A stretch of DNA of 64,000 bases from Candidatus Enterococcus willemsii. Its GTDB lineage: Bacteria > Bacillota > Bacilli > Lactobacillales > Enterococcaceae. The stretch spans positions 1-64,000 of the forward strand of contig NZ_MAEL01000062.1 of NCBI RefSeq assembly GCF_009933335.1, given 5' to 3'. The notes below the pieces were generated by a model. The model ran no database searches. It was given only the letters and a program-made list of their open reading frames with translations, and had not been told where the DNA came from. The translations under genes and the position numbers were made by a program. Of the stretch, positions 8,811 to 17,698 are shown piece by piece (the stretch's first letter is position 1; each line of letters begins with the position of its first letter).

Positions 8811-9857
8811 GTGAAAACAATGCTAGATTATATTCAAGAGGAACCTGAAACCCTTCAAGCAATTTTGGATAATTACCAATTTAAACAGGATGAAAAATTT
8901 GAAAAACTTACGCATTTACTCATTTTAGCAACTGGTTCATCATATAATGCGTGCTTGTCTGCCAAAGTATTTTTTGAAAAAGTGAGTGGTATTACGGTCA
9001 GTATTGAAGAGCCATATCACTTTAATCATTACGGAAAAATAACTGCTGAGACAAATGGTATTTTAGCAGTTTCTCAAAGTGGTAAAAGTGCATCGACGAT
9101 TGATGCGATGCAGCATACGAAAAAGGACTTAGTTCGATTAGCATTAACCAGCAATTTAGACAGCCCAATTGCAGAAGGAGTCGACGAAGTCATTGATTTA
9201 GGGATAGGGATAGAGACAGTAGGGTTTGTGACAAAAGGATACACAGCAACTGTTCTTCACCTTATGCTATTAGGATTGACCATTGGTTTGAATAAAAAAC
9301 AGGTAACAGAAACCGATGTCTCCAATTATAAAAAACAGTTACAACAACTAATAACCGCTATTCCAAGCATTATTACAAATAGCCAAGTGTTTTTTGAAAA
9401 ACAAAAAGATAGCTTTCAACTATCTACAAGGTTTATTGCGATTGGTTATGGCGCAAATTGGGGAACAGCCAAAGAATTTGAAACGAAATTTACAGAGACT
9501 GTTCGGCAACCTTCCAGTGGGTTTGAACTTGAAGCGTATATGCATGGTCCATATTTGGAAGCAGATGCAGAGCATACCTTATTCTTTATTGAGAATGAAA
9601 GTCCGCAAGCAGAACGCTCGTTGCAATTAAGAGCGTATATGCAAGACTATGTAGGGAAAACTTTTACCATTACTACTGCAACGAGTCATGAAGCAGATAT
9701 GTTGGGTTTAAATATTAGGTGTGATGAAGATTTAACACCACTCATTCAAATTATTCCTTTTCAATTGTTTGCTTACCAAACCGCAACATTCAAAGGAATT
9801 GATTTAAGTAAAAGAATTTTTGATGATTTTGATACGGTCTTAAAAAGTAAGAGATAA
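8811..9857 (+). CDS. gfrE: SIS-domain deglycase, probable glucoselysine-6-P deglycase
   Basis: A 348-residue protein with two SIS (sugar isomerase) domains: ATGSSYNACLSAK in the first phosphosugar-binding site, then VSQSGKSASTID, and a later ELEAYMHGPYLE segment where this family places its catalytic Glu/His. Known GfrE proteins split glucoselysine 6-phosphate to glucose 6-phosphate and lysine, and in gfr operons they follow a mannose-family PTS and precede GfrF, the arrangement here. The start is GTG with AGGAGG upstream. The exact glycated amine is inference. Confidence 0.7.
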   Translation: MKTMLDYIQEEPETLQAILDNYQFKQDEKFEKLTHLLILATGSSYNACLSAKVFFEKVSGITVSIEEPYHFNHYGKITAETNGILAVSQSGKSASTIDAMQHTKKDLVRLALTSNLDSPIAEGVDEVIDLGIGIETVGFVTKGYTATVLHLMLLGLTIGLNKKQVTETDVSNYKKQLQQLITAIPSIITNSQVFFEKQKDSFQLSTRFIAIGYGANWGTAKEFETKFTETVRQPSSGFELEAYMHGPYLEADAEHTLFFIENESPQAERSLQLRAYMQDYVGKTFTITTATSHEADMLGLNIRCDEDLTPLIQIIPFQLFAYQTATFKGIDLSKRIFDDFDTVLKSKR

Positions 9858-9870
9858 AAGGAGAAAAATT

Positions 9871-10875
9871 ATGTTGAAATTTGATGAACAAACACAAATA
9901 GCTAATATTCAAGGAGCACTAGCTTTACGTTCAGAAGTGGAAGCCATTGTTGATAAAGTGTATGCTCAAGGGTTTGATAATATCTATTATTTAGGAATTG
10001 GGGGTACGTATGCTTCCTCTATGCAAGCAGTTACCTACATGAACGGCAAAAGCGACTTACCAGTGTATGTTCAACATGCTGCGGAATATTATACGACAGG
10101 TAATCGACGTTTAACAAAAAATTCTATCGTCATTGTTTCCTCAGTGACAGGAACTACACAAGAAGTAGTCAAAGCGCTTGAAGAAATGAAAGAAGTCGGA
10201 GCAACCGTAATTGGTTTTATCGATACACCAGATACAGCCTTAGCAAATCTTTCGGATTATGTAATTACGTATCCTGCACCAGGAACAGAGCAATTAAAAT
10301 TCTTTATGGTAGCTGATCGCTTAATGAAATTAAATGGTGAATTTGAAGATTATGACGTTTACTACCAAGAATTAGAGCAACATTTGGCAACAGGTTTAAT
10401 TGAAGTGGAGAAAAAAGCAGAAGCATTTGGTAAAGAATTTGCTGAAAAACATCGACATGATGCCATGCACTATTTTATTGGTGCAGGTAATCAATGGGGA
10501 GCTGTTTATTCCTATGCAATGTGTTATTGGGAAGAACAAAGTTGGTTGCGCTCAAAATCTATTCATGCAGCTGAATTCCTTCATGGAACATTGGAAATTG
10601 TTGATGAAACGACTCCAGTAACAGTTTTTCTAGGAGAAGATGAACAACGTCCGTTAAGCGAACGTGTTGCTGCATTGCTACCAAGAATCTGTGCAAACTA
10701 TACATTTATCGATACGAAAGATTATCCAGTGAAAGGAATTAGCGAGAAATATCGTGGACGAATTTTATCACATCTTATTATGCATTGTGTAACGCAACGA
10801 ATTGATGCCTATGTCGAAAAATTAAACTGTCATCCGTTAGATATTCGTCGTTACTATCGTCAATTTGAGTATTAA
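9871..10875 (+). CDS. gfrF: SIS-domain deglycase, probable fructoselysine-6-P deglycase
   Basis: A 334-residue SIS protein resembling FrlB/GfrF. Visible are GIGGTYASS in the first SIS motif, VSSVTGTTQEVV in the second, HAAEFLHGTLEIV near the active site and the C-terminal HPLDIRRYYRQFEY end typical of FrlB-like deglycases. The family cleaves fructoselysine 6-phosphate to glucose 6-phosphate and lysine. Last gene of operon 1, 13 bp behind gfrE with AAAGGAG, followed by a terminator. Substrate assignment by family and context. Confidence 0.75.
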   Translation: MLKFDEQTQIANIQGALALRSEVEAIVDKVYAQGFDNIYYLGIGGTYASSMQAVTYMNGKSDLPVYVQHAAEYYTTGNRRLTKNSIVIVSSVTGTTQEVVKALEEMKEVGATVIGFIDTPDTALANLSDYVITYPAPGTEQLKFFMVADRLMKLNGEFEDYDVYYQELEQHLATGLIEVEKKAEAFGKEFAEKHRHDAMHYFIGAGNQWGAVYSYAMCYWEEQSWLRSKSIHAAEFLHGTLEIVDETTPVTVFLGEDEQRPLSERVAALLPRICANYTFIDTKDYPVKGISEKYRGRILSHLIMHCVTQRIDAYVEKLNCHPLDIRRYYRQFEY

Positions 10876-10883
10876 ATCCTTTG

Positions 10884-10919
10884 AACTATCAACCTTTTTT
10901 TAGGTTGGTAGTTTTTTTA
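10884..10919 (+). terminator. Terminator of PTS operon 1
   Basis: Eleven-bp stem (10884-10894/10903-10913, one G-T pair) followed by seven T. Confidence 0.88.
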
Positions 10920-10929
10920 GTACTTTCAC

Positions 10930-10989
10930 TTGACATATGAATGAGTATTCAAGTATACTTGTGTTAACAAATGAGAAATCATTCATATG
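10930..10989 (+). promoter_or_regulatory. Promoter and ArsR/SmtB-type operator of metal ATPase gene
   Basis: TTGACA (10930-10935), 18 bp, TATACT (10954-10959). The spacer holds the dyad TGAAT-GAGT-ATTCA (10938-10951), the form seen in SmtB/CzrA/CadC operators. An 11-bp arm at 10934-10944 also recurs inverted at 10979-10989, just before the ribosome binding site, so either a second site or a leader hairpin is present. Confidence 0.75.
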
Positions 10990-11011
10990 ACAAATGTGGA
11001 GGAGAAAAACG

Positions 11012-12970
11012 ATGGAAGATTTAAAAACAACACACACGAATCATCATAATCATAGTCATAATCAGGAGCATCATCATGAACACGGACATGCACATGAGCA
11101 CCATCATGGTGGGAAAATGACCGTTGTCTTATTTTTTGTAGGGTTAGTCATGTTCTTAGTTGGTCTATTTTTTCATCAAAATAATGGTGTCATAGCAAAT
11201 GTATTGTTTACAGGGACGATTTTATTTAGTGGTTTTCATATTATCATTGAAGGGTTAGGTGATACGGTTCGTGATAGTATTGAAGCGAAGCGGTTTAGAC
11301 CCAATTTGCATTTATTGATGACATTAGCGACACTAGGAGCCGTAGCAATTGGTAATTTTGAAGAAGGTGCTTTGCTGATTTTGATTTTTGCCGCAGCACA
11401 TTTTTTAGAAGAATATGTGGACGGAAAAAGCAAAAGAGAAATTACGAATTTATTAAACATGAACCCAACGGAAGCGCGATTGATTTTGGCAGATGATACA
11501 GTAAAAGTAATATCCGTTGATGATGTGAAGGTTGGCGCTCGCTTGCAAGTGTTGAATGGCGATCAAGTACCGACAGATGGTGTAATTCTTAGTGGGAGAA
11601 CAGCAATTGATGAGTCATCTATCAATGGGGAGAGCATGCCAAAAGAAAAAAATGTTGGTGATGAAGTATTTGGAAGTACCATCAATGGTTCTGGAACTTT
11701 CACAATGGAAGTAACCAAAGATAGCTCTGAGACGGTCTTTGCGAAAATTTTACAACTTGTGAATCAGTCACAAGGAAATTTATCAAAAACAGCGACGTTT
11801 ATTAAGAGGATGGAACCTATTTATGTGACAATTGCTTTGCTATTGTTTCCATTGGTGGTTCTATCTGGTCCTTATTTGTTAGGTTGGTCTTGGGATTTGA
11901 GTTGGTATCGTGGGATGGTTTTTCTAATTTCGGTTTCGCCATGTGCGTTAGCAGCTAGTGCCGTACCGACGACGCTGTCTACGATTTCGAACCTTGCGAA
12001 AAAAGGAGTATTGGTCAAAGGTGGCGCATTTTTATCGACATTAGCTGGTGTGAAGGCATTTGCTTTTGATAAAACAGGGACCCTTACAAATGGGAAACCT
12101 GTAGTGACGGATTATTCCTTCGAGGACAATCAAGAATTGATTGATATCGTGGTATCCATGGAAAAACAAACCAATCATCCGTTAGCAACTGCGATTATCG
12201 CTAAATTTCCGACAAGTAATGTATTAGACTTAACTGTTGAAAATGAAGTCGGGAAAGGTTTATCGGCAGTTTATCAAGGCCACAACTATCGTATTGGTAA
12301 ACCAAGTTCTTTTATGCAAGTACCTGAGGCGTTAAAAGCAGAAGAACGTCAATTGGCGCAAGAAGGCAAAACTGTGGTCTTTGTTGCCAAAGATGAAGTA
12401 GTTGTCGGCTTACTTGCACTAATGGATGTTCCAAATAAAGATGCGAAACAAGCAATTCAGTATTTCCAACAAGTAGGTATTCATACAACGATGATTACCG
12501 GTGATGCCCAGTTAACAGGTGAAGCTGTTGCAAAACAATTAGGAATCGATGAAGTGGTTGCAAATGTGATGCCGGAAGACAAAGCGAAAATTGCCAAAGA
12601 ACAACAAGAAGCATATGGCACTGTTGGAATGGTTGGCGATGGTATTAATGACGCGCCAGCACTAGTAACATCAGATGTTGGGATAGCGATGGGCGATGGG
12701 ACTGACGTTGCGATAGATGTCGCCGATGTCGTCTTGATGAAAAACGATTTATCCAAATTAGTGTATGCCCACCAATTAGCCAAAAAAATGGATCGTGTCA
12801 TTTGGCAAAATTTAATCTTTGCAATGTTTGTCGTTCTTGTTTTAGTTGTCTTGAATTTCTTAGGAAAATCTAGCATTGCGTTAGGGGTTATTTTACATGA
12901 AGGTAGCACCATAGTTGTTATTCTGAATGGTCTACGCTTATTGCTGACGCCAAAGAAATTTTTAGCCTAA
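11012..12970 (+). CDS. Heavy-metal-transporting P1B-type ATPase, His-rich N-terminus
   Basis: A 652-residue P-type ATPase. Residues 1-34 include 14 histidines, a probable metal-binding tail. Visible ATPase marks: TGES-like SSINGESMP actuator motif, SPC (309-311) in the metal-binding helix, phosphorylated Asp353 in DKTGT, and GDGINDAPA in the hinge. SPC plus HEGST (629-633) is the pattern of the P1B-4 group (cobalt, zinc or iron exporters such as CoaT, PfeT, FrvA) rather than CPC copper or cadmium pumps. A longer frame begins 6 codons upstream, but GGAGGAG supports ATG 11012. The operator upstream suggests metal-induced derepression by an ArsR-family repressor encoded elsewhere. Which metal is exported remains open. 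Confidence 0.9.
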   Translation: MEDLKTTHTNHHNHSHNQEHHHEHGHAHEHHHGGKMTVVLFFVGLVMFLVGLFFHQNNGVIANVLFTGTILFSGFHIIIEGLGDTVRDSIEAKRFRPNLHLLMTLATLGAVAIGNFEEGALLILIFAAAHFLEEYVDGKSKREITNLLNMNPTEARLILADDTVKVISVDDVKVGARLQVLNGDQVPTDGVILSGRTAIDESSINGESMPKEKNVGDEVFGSTINGSGTFTMEVTKDSSETVFAKILQLVNQSQGNLSKTATFIKRMEPIYVTIALLLFPLVVLSGPYLLGWSWDLSWYRGMVFLISVSPCALAASAVPTTLSTISNLAKKGVLVKGGAFLSTLAGVKAFAFDKTGTLTNGKPVVTDYSFEDNQELIDIVVSMEKQTNHPLATAIIAKFPTSNVLDLTVENEVGKGLSAVYQGHNYRIGKPSSFMQVPEALKAEERQLAQEGKTVVFVAKDEVVVGLLALMDVPNKDAKQAIQYFQQVGIHTTMITGDAQLTGEAVAKQLGIDEVVANVMPEDKAKIAKEQQEAYGTVGMVGDGINDAPALVTSDVGIAMGDGTDVAIDVADVVLMKNDLSKLVYAHQLAKKMDRVIWQNLIFAMFVVLVLVVLNFLGKSSIALGVILHEGSTIVVILNGLRLLLTPKKFLA

Positions 12971-12980
12971 GGAGGAGACT

Positions 12981-13415
12981 ATGACTGACGTTGAATTATA
13001 TTTACAGGAAAAAAATATTGCTTTTCAAAGCCACTACTTTTCAGCCAATGAACGTGCGCAATATCCGATATTCAAAACATTGGTGTTAAAAGGGGATAAA
13101 ACGGGAACTGTGATTGCTTTGATTCCTCTTGAAGCACGTTTAGATTATAAAAAAATGGCGAAAGCATCGAATAATCGCAAAATTGGTTTGCCACCGATGG
13201 ATTATGTGTTGCAAGCAACGGGCTATCCACATGGAGCAAATACACCAATTGGGATTTTTATGACGCATCCCGAATATTCAATCTTCTTCGATGAAACGGT
13301 GAACCAACATAAACAAATCATCGTTTCTGCAGGTGAATTAGAAAAAGGTATTGTCATTTCACCAGCAGCTTTACAAACGCTTATTCATCCAGTTGTTACA
13401 GATATACTTCAATAG
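12981..13415 (+). CDS. YbaK/EbsC-family aminoacyl-tRNA deacylase
   Basis: A 144-residue YbaK/ProX-like domain. The family removes wrongly attached amino acids (for example Cys or Ala from tRNA-Pro). Family features seen: VLKGDKTGTVIALIPLEARLDYKKMAKA with the conserved central lysines, the GYPHGANTPIGI loop, and FDETV followed by IIVSAGELEKGIVISP near the end. It follows the ATPase by 10 bp with AAGGAGG and ends at a strong terminator, so the two are cotranscribed, although I see no functional link. Confidence 0.85.
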   Translation: MTDVELYLQEKNIAFQSHYFSANERAQYPIFKTLVLKGDKTGTVIALIPLEARLDYKKMAKASNNRKIGLPPMDYVLQATGYPHGANTPIGIFMTHPEYSIFFDETVNQHKQIIVSAGELEKGIVISPAALQTLIHPVVTDILQ

Positions 13416-13417
13416 AG

Positions 13418-13453
13418 AAAACCATCGCAGACAGCGTTTGCGATGGTTTTTTT
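13418..13453 (+). terminator. Terminator of ATPase-deacylase operon
   Basis: Twelve-bp stem (13418-13429/13439-13450) followed by T run. Confidence 0.9.
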
Positions 13454-13569
13454 CGTACGAAATAGTTAGAAAGAAGTTGAACGCTAAATAAAGATTTGCC
13501 TAAATAATCTTTGATTCAAGAAGCAACTGCGGTATAGTAAGAAGATAATACATATTTTAGGAGGAGAAA

Positions 13570-14397
13570 ATGAATCATAAGCTGATTTTTTTAGATGTTG
13601 ATGGCACACTATGCGATGAAACAGGCCGAGTACCTGAAAGTGCCAAACAAGCAATTACACAAGCACAACAGGCAGGACATCAATTTTTTCTGTGTACTGG
13701 ACGAACGAAAGGGGAAATTACTGATGAATTACTTGGCTTAAATTTCAGAGGAATGATTGGTGCTGGCGGTGGGTATTGTGAAGTCGATGGCGAAGTAATT
13801 TTACACGAGACTTTACCTCAGACAGAATTATTAGAAATGCTAGCGTACTTTAGAGCAGAAAATATTGCTTATTATTTACAATCAAGCGAAGAATTAATTG
13901 CTAGTTCAGACTTAAGAGAAACGCTGAGTGAATTATTACTGCAAAATTCAGGTGGTAATCCAGATATCTTAGATTCGGTCCAATGGTTTTTCGATTTATT
14001 AAAAGATGAAACAAATGTGGACTATCAACAAATGGAAAAAATTTGTTTTGTGAACAATAAAGTACCTTACCAAGAAATTTATCAACGTTTCCATCCATAT
14101 TTTGCAGTTATTCCAACTACAACGTCACATTTTGGAGCAGACAGTGGGGAAGTGAGCGTCAAAGGCTTAAGTAAAAAAACAGCTATCGAATTTCTATTGA
14201 ACCATTTACAAGTAAATATCGAGGATACCATCGCATTCGGTGATGGACACAATGATGGCGAGATGTTTGAAGCGGTTGGGTTAAGTGTTGCGATGGGCAA
14301 TGCTTCCGACAGTTTAAAAGTATTGGCAGATGGTGTGACGAGTCATATTAATCAGGATGGACTGGCGCATGGCTTGAAAAAATATGTGCTGAATTAA
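13570..14397 (+). CDS. Cof-type HAD-superfamily phosphatase
   Basis: A 275-residue cytosolic HAD hydrolase of the Cof (IIB) type. Motif I is DVDGTLCDE near the N-terminus with both nucleophile aspartates, motif II is in FLCTGRTK, the lysine motif in SVKGLSKKTA and motif IV in AFGDGHNDGEMF. The cap domain sits between motifs II and III. Members dephosphorylate sugar phosphates, FMN precursors or PLP; no specific substrate can be read here. Monocistronic, with GGAGG 5 bp from the ATG. Confidence 0.9.
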   Translation: MNHKLIFLDVDGTLCDETGRVPESAKQAITQAQQAGHQFFLCTGRTKGEITDELLGLNFRGMIGAGGGYCEVDGEVILHETLPQTELLEMLAYFRAENIAYYLQSSEELIASSDLRETLSELLLQNSGGNPDILDSVQWFFDLLKDETNVDYQQMEKICFVNNKVPYQEIYQRFHPYFAVIPTTTSHFGADSGEVSVKGLSKKTAIEFLLNHLQVNIEDTIAFGDGHNDGEMFEAVGLSVAMGNASDSLKVLADGVTSHINQDGLAHGLKKYVLN

Positions 14398-14459
14398 ATA
14401 AAAAATGCTCAGGTAATCGGCAACTAAAAAGTTTCCAGAATATCTGAGCTTTTTGTTTA

Positions 14460-14801
14460 TTAGTTTGGATTAACACCTAAAGCAATTCGTCCAAAACGGC
14501 TGATTCGTGTCATTTTCCAAGCGGGCGACCAGACAATTTTGACTGTTGTTGAATCGATTTCTTCTAGCTGATTTAAGGCAGCTTCAATTTGTGCAGGCAC
14601 TGATTCAATACATTCACAGCCGATACCTGTAAATGTCAGAACAATGTCACAGTGTTTTTGTTCATCTAAATGGATTTCATAAATAAATCCTAAGTTATAA
14701 ATATCTAATCCAATCTCCGGATCTTCAATGGTTTGTAATTTTTCAATTAATTTATCGCTTATCAACGCAGCTTGCGGATTAATTTTGATATCTTCACGCA
14801 T
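14460..14801 (-). CDS. MIP18/PaaD-family (DUF59) Fe-S assembly-related protein
   Basis: A 113-residue protein of the MIP18/SufT family: IEDPEIGLDIYNLGFIYEI in the first half is the DPE(I/V) signature, followed by LTFTGIGCECIESVPAQIEAAL, where the single-Cys motif expected after TxxGC lies. Such proteins support iron-sulphur cluster maturation. It is transcribed towards the HAD gene, with an imperfect hairpin (about 14406-14455) between them, and is divergent from ilvD, which encodes an Fe-S enzyme; that link is suggestive only. Confidence 0.85.
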   Translation of the reverse strand: MREDIKINPQAALISDKLIEKLQTIEDPEIGLDIYNLGFIYEIHLDEQKHCDIVLTFTGIGCECIESVPAQIEAALNQLEEIDSTTVKIVWSPAWKMTRISRFGRIALGVNPN

Positions 14802-14982
14802 CGTGTAACTTCCTTTCTACATCAGAACTATAGTTATCATTTTTCCATGAAATTTATGATTTGGCAAGCAAAATATTTAATCTTTTTTTTAGCGTATTGA
14901 TAGATAAATCTCATTTTTCTGTTAGAATAGTATTGAAGTCGTAATGAAATGTATGGATTGACTTTTGAAAGGAGCATATGAA

Positions 14983-16680
14983 ATGACGAAAGAAAAAGCA
15001 GATATTCGCATTAGAAGTAATGCTTATGACAGTATGGTTAAATCACCCAATCGTGCCATGTTACGTGCCACAGGAATGGGCGATGAAGAATTTAAAAAAC
15101 CGATTGTAGGCGTGATTAGTACATGGGCAGAAAACACCCCTTGTAATATTCACCTACATGATTTAGGAAAATTAGCACGAAATGGTGTGGTTACAGCGGG
15201 AGGTTGGCCTGTTCAATTTGGGACGATTACTGTCGCTGATGGAATTGCGATGGGAACGCCAGGTATGCGTTATTCGCTACCTTCACGTGATATTATCGCT
15301 GACTCTGTGGAAACTGCTATTAGTGGACATAATTGTGATGCCTTTGTGGCAATCGGTGGTTGTGATAAAAATATGCCAGGTTGTATGATTGCTATTGCAA
15401 ATACAGAAATTCCTTCTATTTTTGTTTATGGGGGAACGATTGCACCAGGCAAATTAGATGGCAAAGACATTGATTTAGTCTCTGTTTTTGAAGCGATTGG
15501 TAAATGGAATCATCAAGATATTTCAGAAGAGGAAGTCCGTCGAATTGAATGTAATGCGTGCCCTGGCCCTGGTGGATGTGGTGGTATGTATACTGCGAAT
15601 ACGATGGCTTCAGCAATTGAAGCGATGGGCATGAGCTTACCGGGTTCTTCTTCTCACCCAGCAACGACTGAAGAAAAACTTCGTGATGTAGAAGCAGCGG
15701 GAGAAGCTGTCTTAAACTTATTAGAAAAACGTATTTATCCAAAAGATATTATGACACGTAAAGCGTTTGAAAATGCAATTACTGTTGTCATGGCCTTAGG
15801 TGGTTCAACAAATGCAATCTTACATTTAATGGCGATGGCCCATGCGGCTAATGTCGAATTGACTTTGGATGATTTCAATGATTTTCAAGAAAAAGTTCCA
15901 CATTTAGCAGATTTAAAACCAAGTGGACAATATGTTTTCCAAGATTTATACGAAGTTGGTGGCGTACCAGCTGTTATGAAATATTTATATGAAAATGGCT
16001 ACATTCATGGCGATTGCTTAACAGTAACAGGGAAAACAATTGCTGAAAACTTAGCAGAGGTACCTTCACTAAAAGAAGGTCAAAAAGTGATTATGCCATT
16101 AGAAAATCCAAAACGTAAAGATGGCCCATTAATTGTTTTACATGGTAATTTAGCTCCAGAAGGCGCAGTAGCAAAAGTATCGGGCGTAAAAGTTCGTCGC
16201 CACGAAGGGCCTGCCAAAGTATTTAATACGGAAGAAGAAGCAATTGATGCAGTTTTATCGGACGAAATTGTCGATGGCGATGTCGTGGTTGTCCGTTACG
16301 TTGGACCAAAAGGTGGCCCAGGTATGCCAGAAATGCTTTCACTATCAAGTATGATTGTTGGGAAAGGTCAAGGAGAAACAGTAGCCTTACTGACAGATGG
16401 ACGTTTTTCAGGTGGGACACATGGTCTGGTTGTAGGTCATATTGCACCAGAAGCCCAAGATGGCGGACCAGTTGCTTTGTTACAAACAGGGGATACGGTC
16501 ATTGTCGATCAAGATACGAAAGAGTTAACCATGCTTGTTTCGGAAGAAGAATTAGCGAAACGCCAAGCGGCTTTGGTGACTCCAGCATTGCATTCACGCG
16601 GTGCTTTAGGGAAATATGCGCATATTGTTTCAAGTGCATCAAAGGGTGCTATTACCGATTTTTGGAAAAAAGGCGAATAA
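14983..16680 (+). CDS. ilvD: Dihydroxy-acid dehydratase
   Basis: A 565-residue IlvD, the Fe-S dehydratase that makes 2-oxo acids for valine, isoleucine and CoA synthesis. Cluster ligands appear in [17 protein letters not shown] and [28 protein letters not shown] and [16 protein letters not shown] are also diagnostic, the latter in the C-terminal catalytic domain. The longest frame begins 6 codons upstream, but AAAGGAG is placed for ATG 14983. It is a single gene: none of ilvBN, ilvC or leu genes is next to it, so it is either an orphan part of an otherwise distant pathway or a remnant of one. Length and motifs look intact. Confidence 0.95.
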   Translation: MTKEKADIRIRSNAYDSMVKSPNRAMLRATGMGDEEFKKPIVGVISTWAENTPCNIHLHDLGKLARNGVVTAGGWPVQFGTITVADGIAMGTPGMRYSLPSRDIIADSVETAISGHNCDAFVAIGGCDKNMPGCMIAIANTEIPSIFVYGGTIAPGKLDGKDIDLVSVFEAIGKWNHQDISEEEVRRIECNACPGPGGCGGMYTANTMASAIEAMGMSLPGSSSHPATTEEKLRDVEAAGEAVLNLLEKRIYPKDIMTRKAFENAITVVMALGGSTNAILHLMAMAHAANVELTLDDFNDFQEKVPHLADLKPSGQYVFQDLYEVGGVPAVMKYLYENGYIHGDCLTVTGKTIAENLAEVPSLKEGQKVIMPLENPKRKDGPLIVLHGNLAPEGAVAKVSGVKVRRHEGPAKVFNTEEEAIDAVLSDEIVDGDVVVVRYVGPKGGPGMPEMLSLSSMIVGKGQGETVALLTDGRFSGGTHGLVVGHIAPEAQDGGPVALLQTGDTVIVDQDTKELTMLVSEEELAKRQAALVTPALHSRGALGKYAHIVSSASKGAITDFWKKGE

Positions 16681-16685
16681 AAATT

Positions 16686-16727
16686 AAACAACCGTTGAAC
16701 GCTTTTGGTGTTCAACGGTTGTTTTTT
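16686..16727. terminator. Convergent terminator ilvD / MBL hydrolase
   Basis: Perfect 15-bp stem (16686-16700/16710-16724) with T run on the right and A-rich left flank; it overlaps the last bases of the oppositely oriented hydrolase gene. Confidence 0.9.
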
Positions 16728-17448
16728 AGTTTTGGATTGAATGGATGACCTGAAAACCTAATTTTTTTGCACTTTCTTTGTTAAATCCTTCGTCTAAATG
16801 CATGCAATACACACGTGAACGATATTCTGGGGCAATTAACTCTGTTAGTTTACCAAGAGAGAGATGAATATTGCCGGGATAGTCTGCTTGGCTAGTATCT
16901 TGGTAGAAAAAGTCAAATGCTTGCTGATGAATTTGAGTCAAAATCTTTTCAGGAATCATCATGGAATCGCCGCTATAATAAGCCGTTTGGTTTTGATAAT
17001 TAAAAATATAGCCAAAGCAATCTAAATAAGGAACGTGCTCAACAGGTACGGCTGTAAAGGAAAGCTGCAAATCAGAAGTTTGAATTTCAGACGATTGGTC
17101 AAATATTTCGAGAGCGTAATCAGACTGAGGAATGCCCATTAAAGTTAATAAATCAGCGACCTTTATTTCTTTTGGACAAAGAACCGTCACATTAGGTACG
17201 CCCATCTCACCTAAAGCGTATTTTCCATAAAAGATTAAATCGCCTAATGATCCGACATGGTCAGCATGTAGATGAGTCAATAGTACATAAATATGTTCAA
17301 TCCCATCAAATAATTGGTATTTTTTCAATGTACTAAATGCTGTACTCCCACAATCAATCATAAAAAGTGTGGTTCCTTTTTTTATATACGCATTGTTATT
17401 TCCTAAAGCAGTGTTAAAACCACTACCAGAGCCTAAAAAATTAAACAT
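16726..17448 (-). CDS. MBL-fold metallo-hydrolase (RNase Z-like group)
   Basis: A 240-residue metallo-beta-lactamase-fold protein. The metal motif HLHADH is at residues 59-64; further ligands are expected in VPVEHVPYL, YYSGDSMM (Asp) and CMHLDE. The overall arrangement, starting FLGSGSGFNTALGNNNAY, matches ribonuclease Z-like and phosphodiesterase-like MBL proteins rather than beta-lactamases. No signal peptide. Substrate not determinable. Preceded by AAGGAGG. Confidence 0.88.
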   Translation of the reverse strand: MFNFLGSGSGFNTALGNNNAYIKKGTTLFMIDCGSTAFSTLKKYQLFDGIEHIYVLLTHLHADHVGSLGDLIFYGKYALGEMGVPNVTVLCPKEIKVADLLTLMGIPQSDYALEIFDQSSEIQTSDLQLSFTAVPVEHVPYLDCFGYIFNYQNQTAYYSGDSMMIPEKILTQIHQQAFDFFYQDTSQADYPGNIHLSLGKLTELIAPEYRSRVYCMHLDEGFNKESAKKLGFQVIHSIQN

Positions 17449-17605
17449 TGTGTAACCTCCTTGAATAACGTTTTTGAAAATAGCAAAATCATTTGTAATG
17501 ATAACGAAATTTTATGAAAAAAGCTAGGTATCGAAAAATTCTAGCGATTCATTATAAATTATACATTTTATTGCGTCCTAATTATATAATTTTTTATATA
17601 TCGTA

Positions 17606-17634
17606 TTGACAATTATAATTATCAAGAGTAGAAT
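17606..17634 (+). promoter_or_regulatory. Promoter of the flavin operon with overlapping dyad
   Basis: TTGACA (17606-17611), 17 bp, TAGAAT (17629-17634). The -35 and most of the spacer form an almost perfect 20-bp inverted repeat (17606-17625, outer arms TTGA/TCAA), a plausible operator. The rest of the 250-bp gap (17449-17605) shows nothing else convincing. Confidence 0.7.
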
Positions 17635-17698
17635 CACAGATATAAGATAATGTGAATTTTTTATCAAATTAACTATTTTTTCTTAGGAGTTATCCAAT

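Noticed and set aside
12481-12912. 143-codon minus-strand frame within the metal ATPase gene
   Set aside because: Lies wholly in the conserved ATPase hinge and membrane region; no ribosome binding site.
17514-17609. Possible 31-residue peptide (MKKARYRKILAIHYK...) ahead of the Rgg-like gene, as a pheromone precursor
   Set aside because: No ribosome binding site, overlaps the promoter of the next gene, and the hydrophobic tail does not look like known SHP or PapR peptides.
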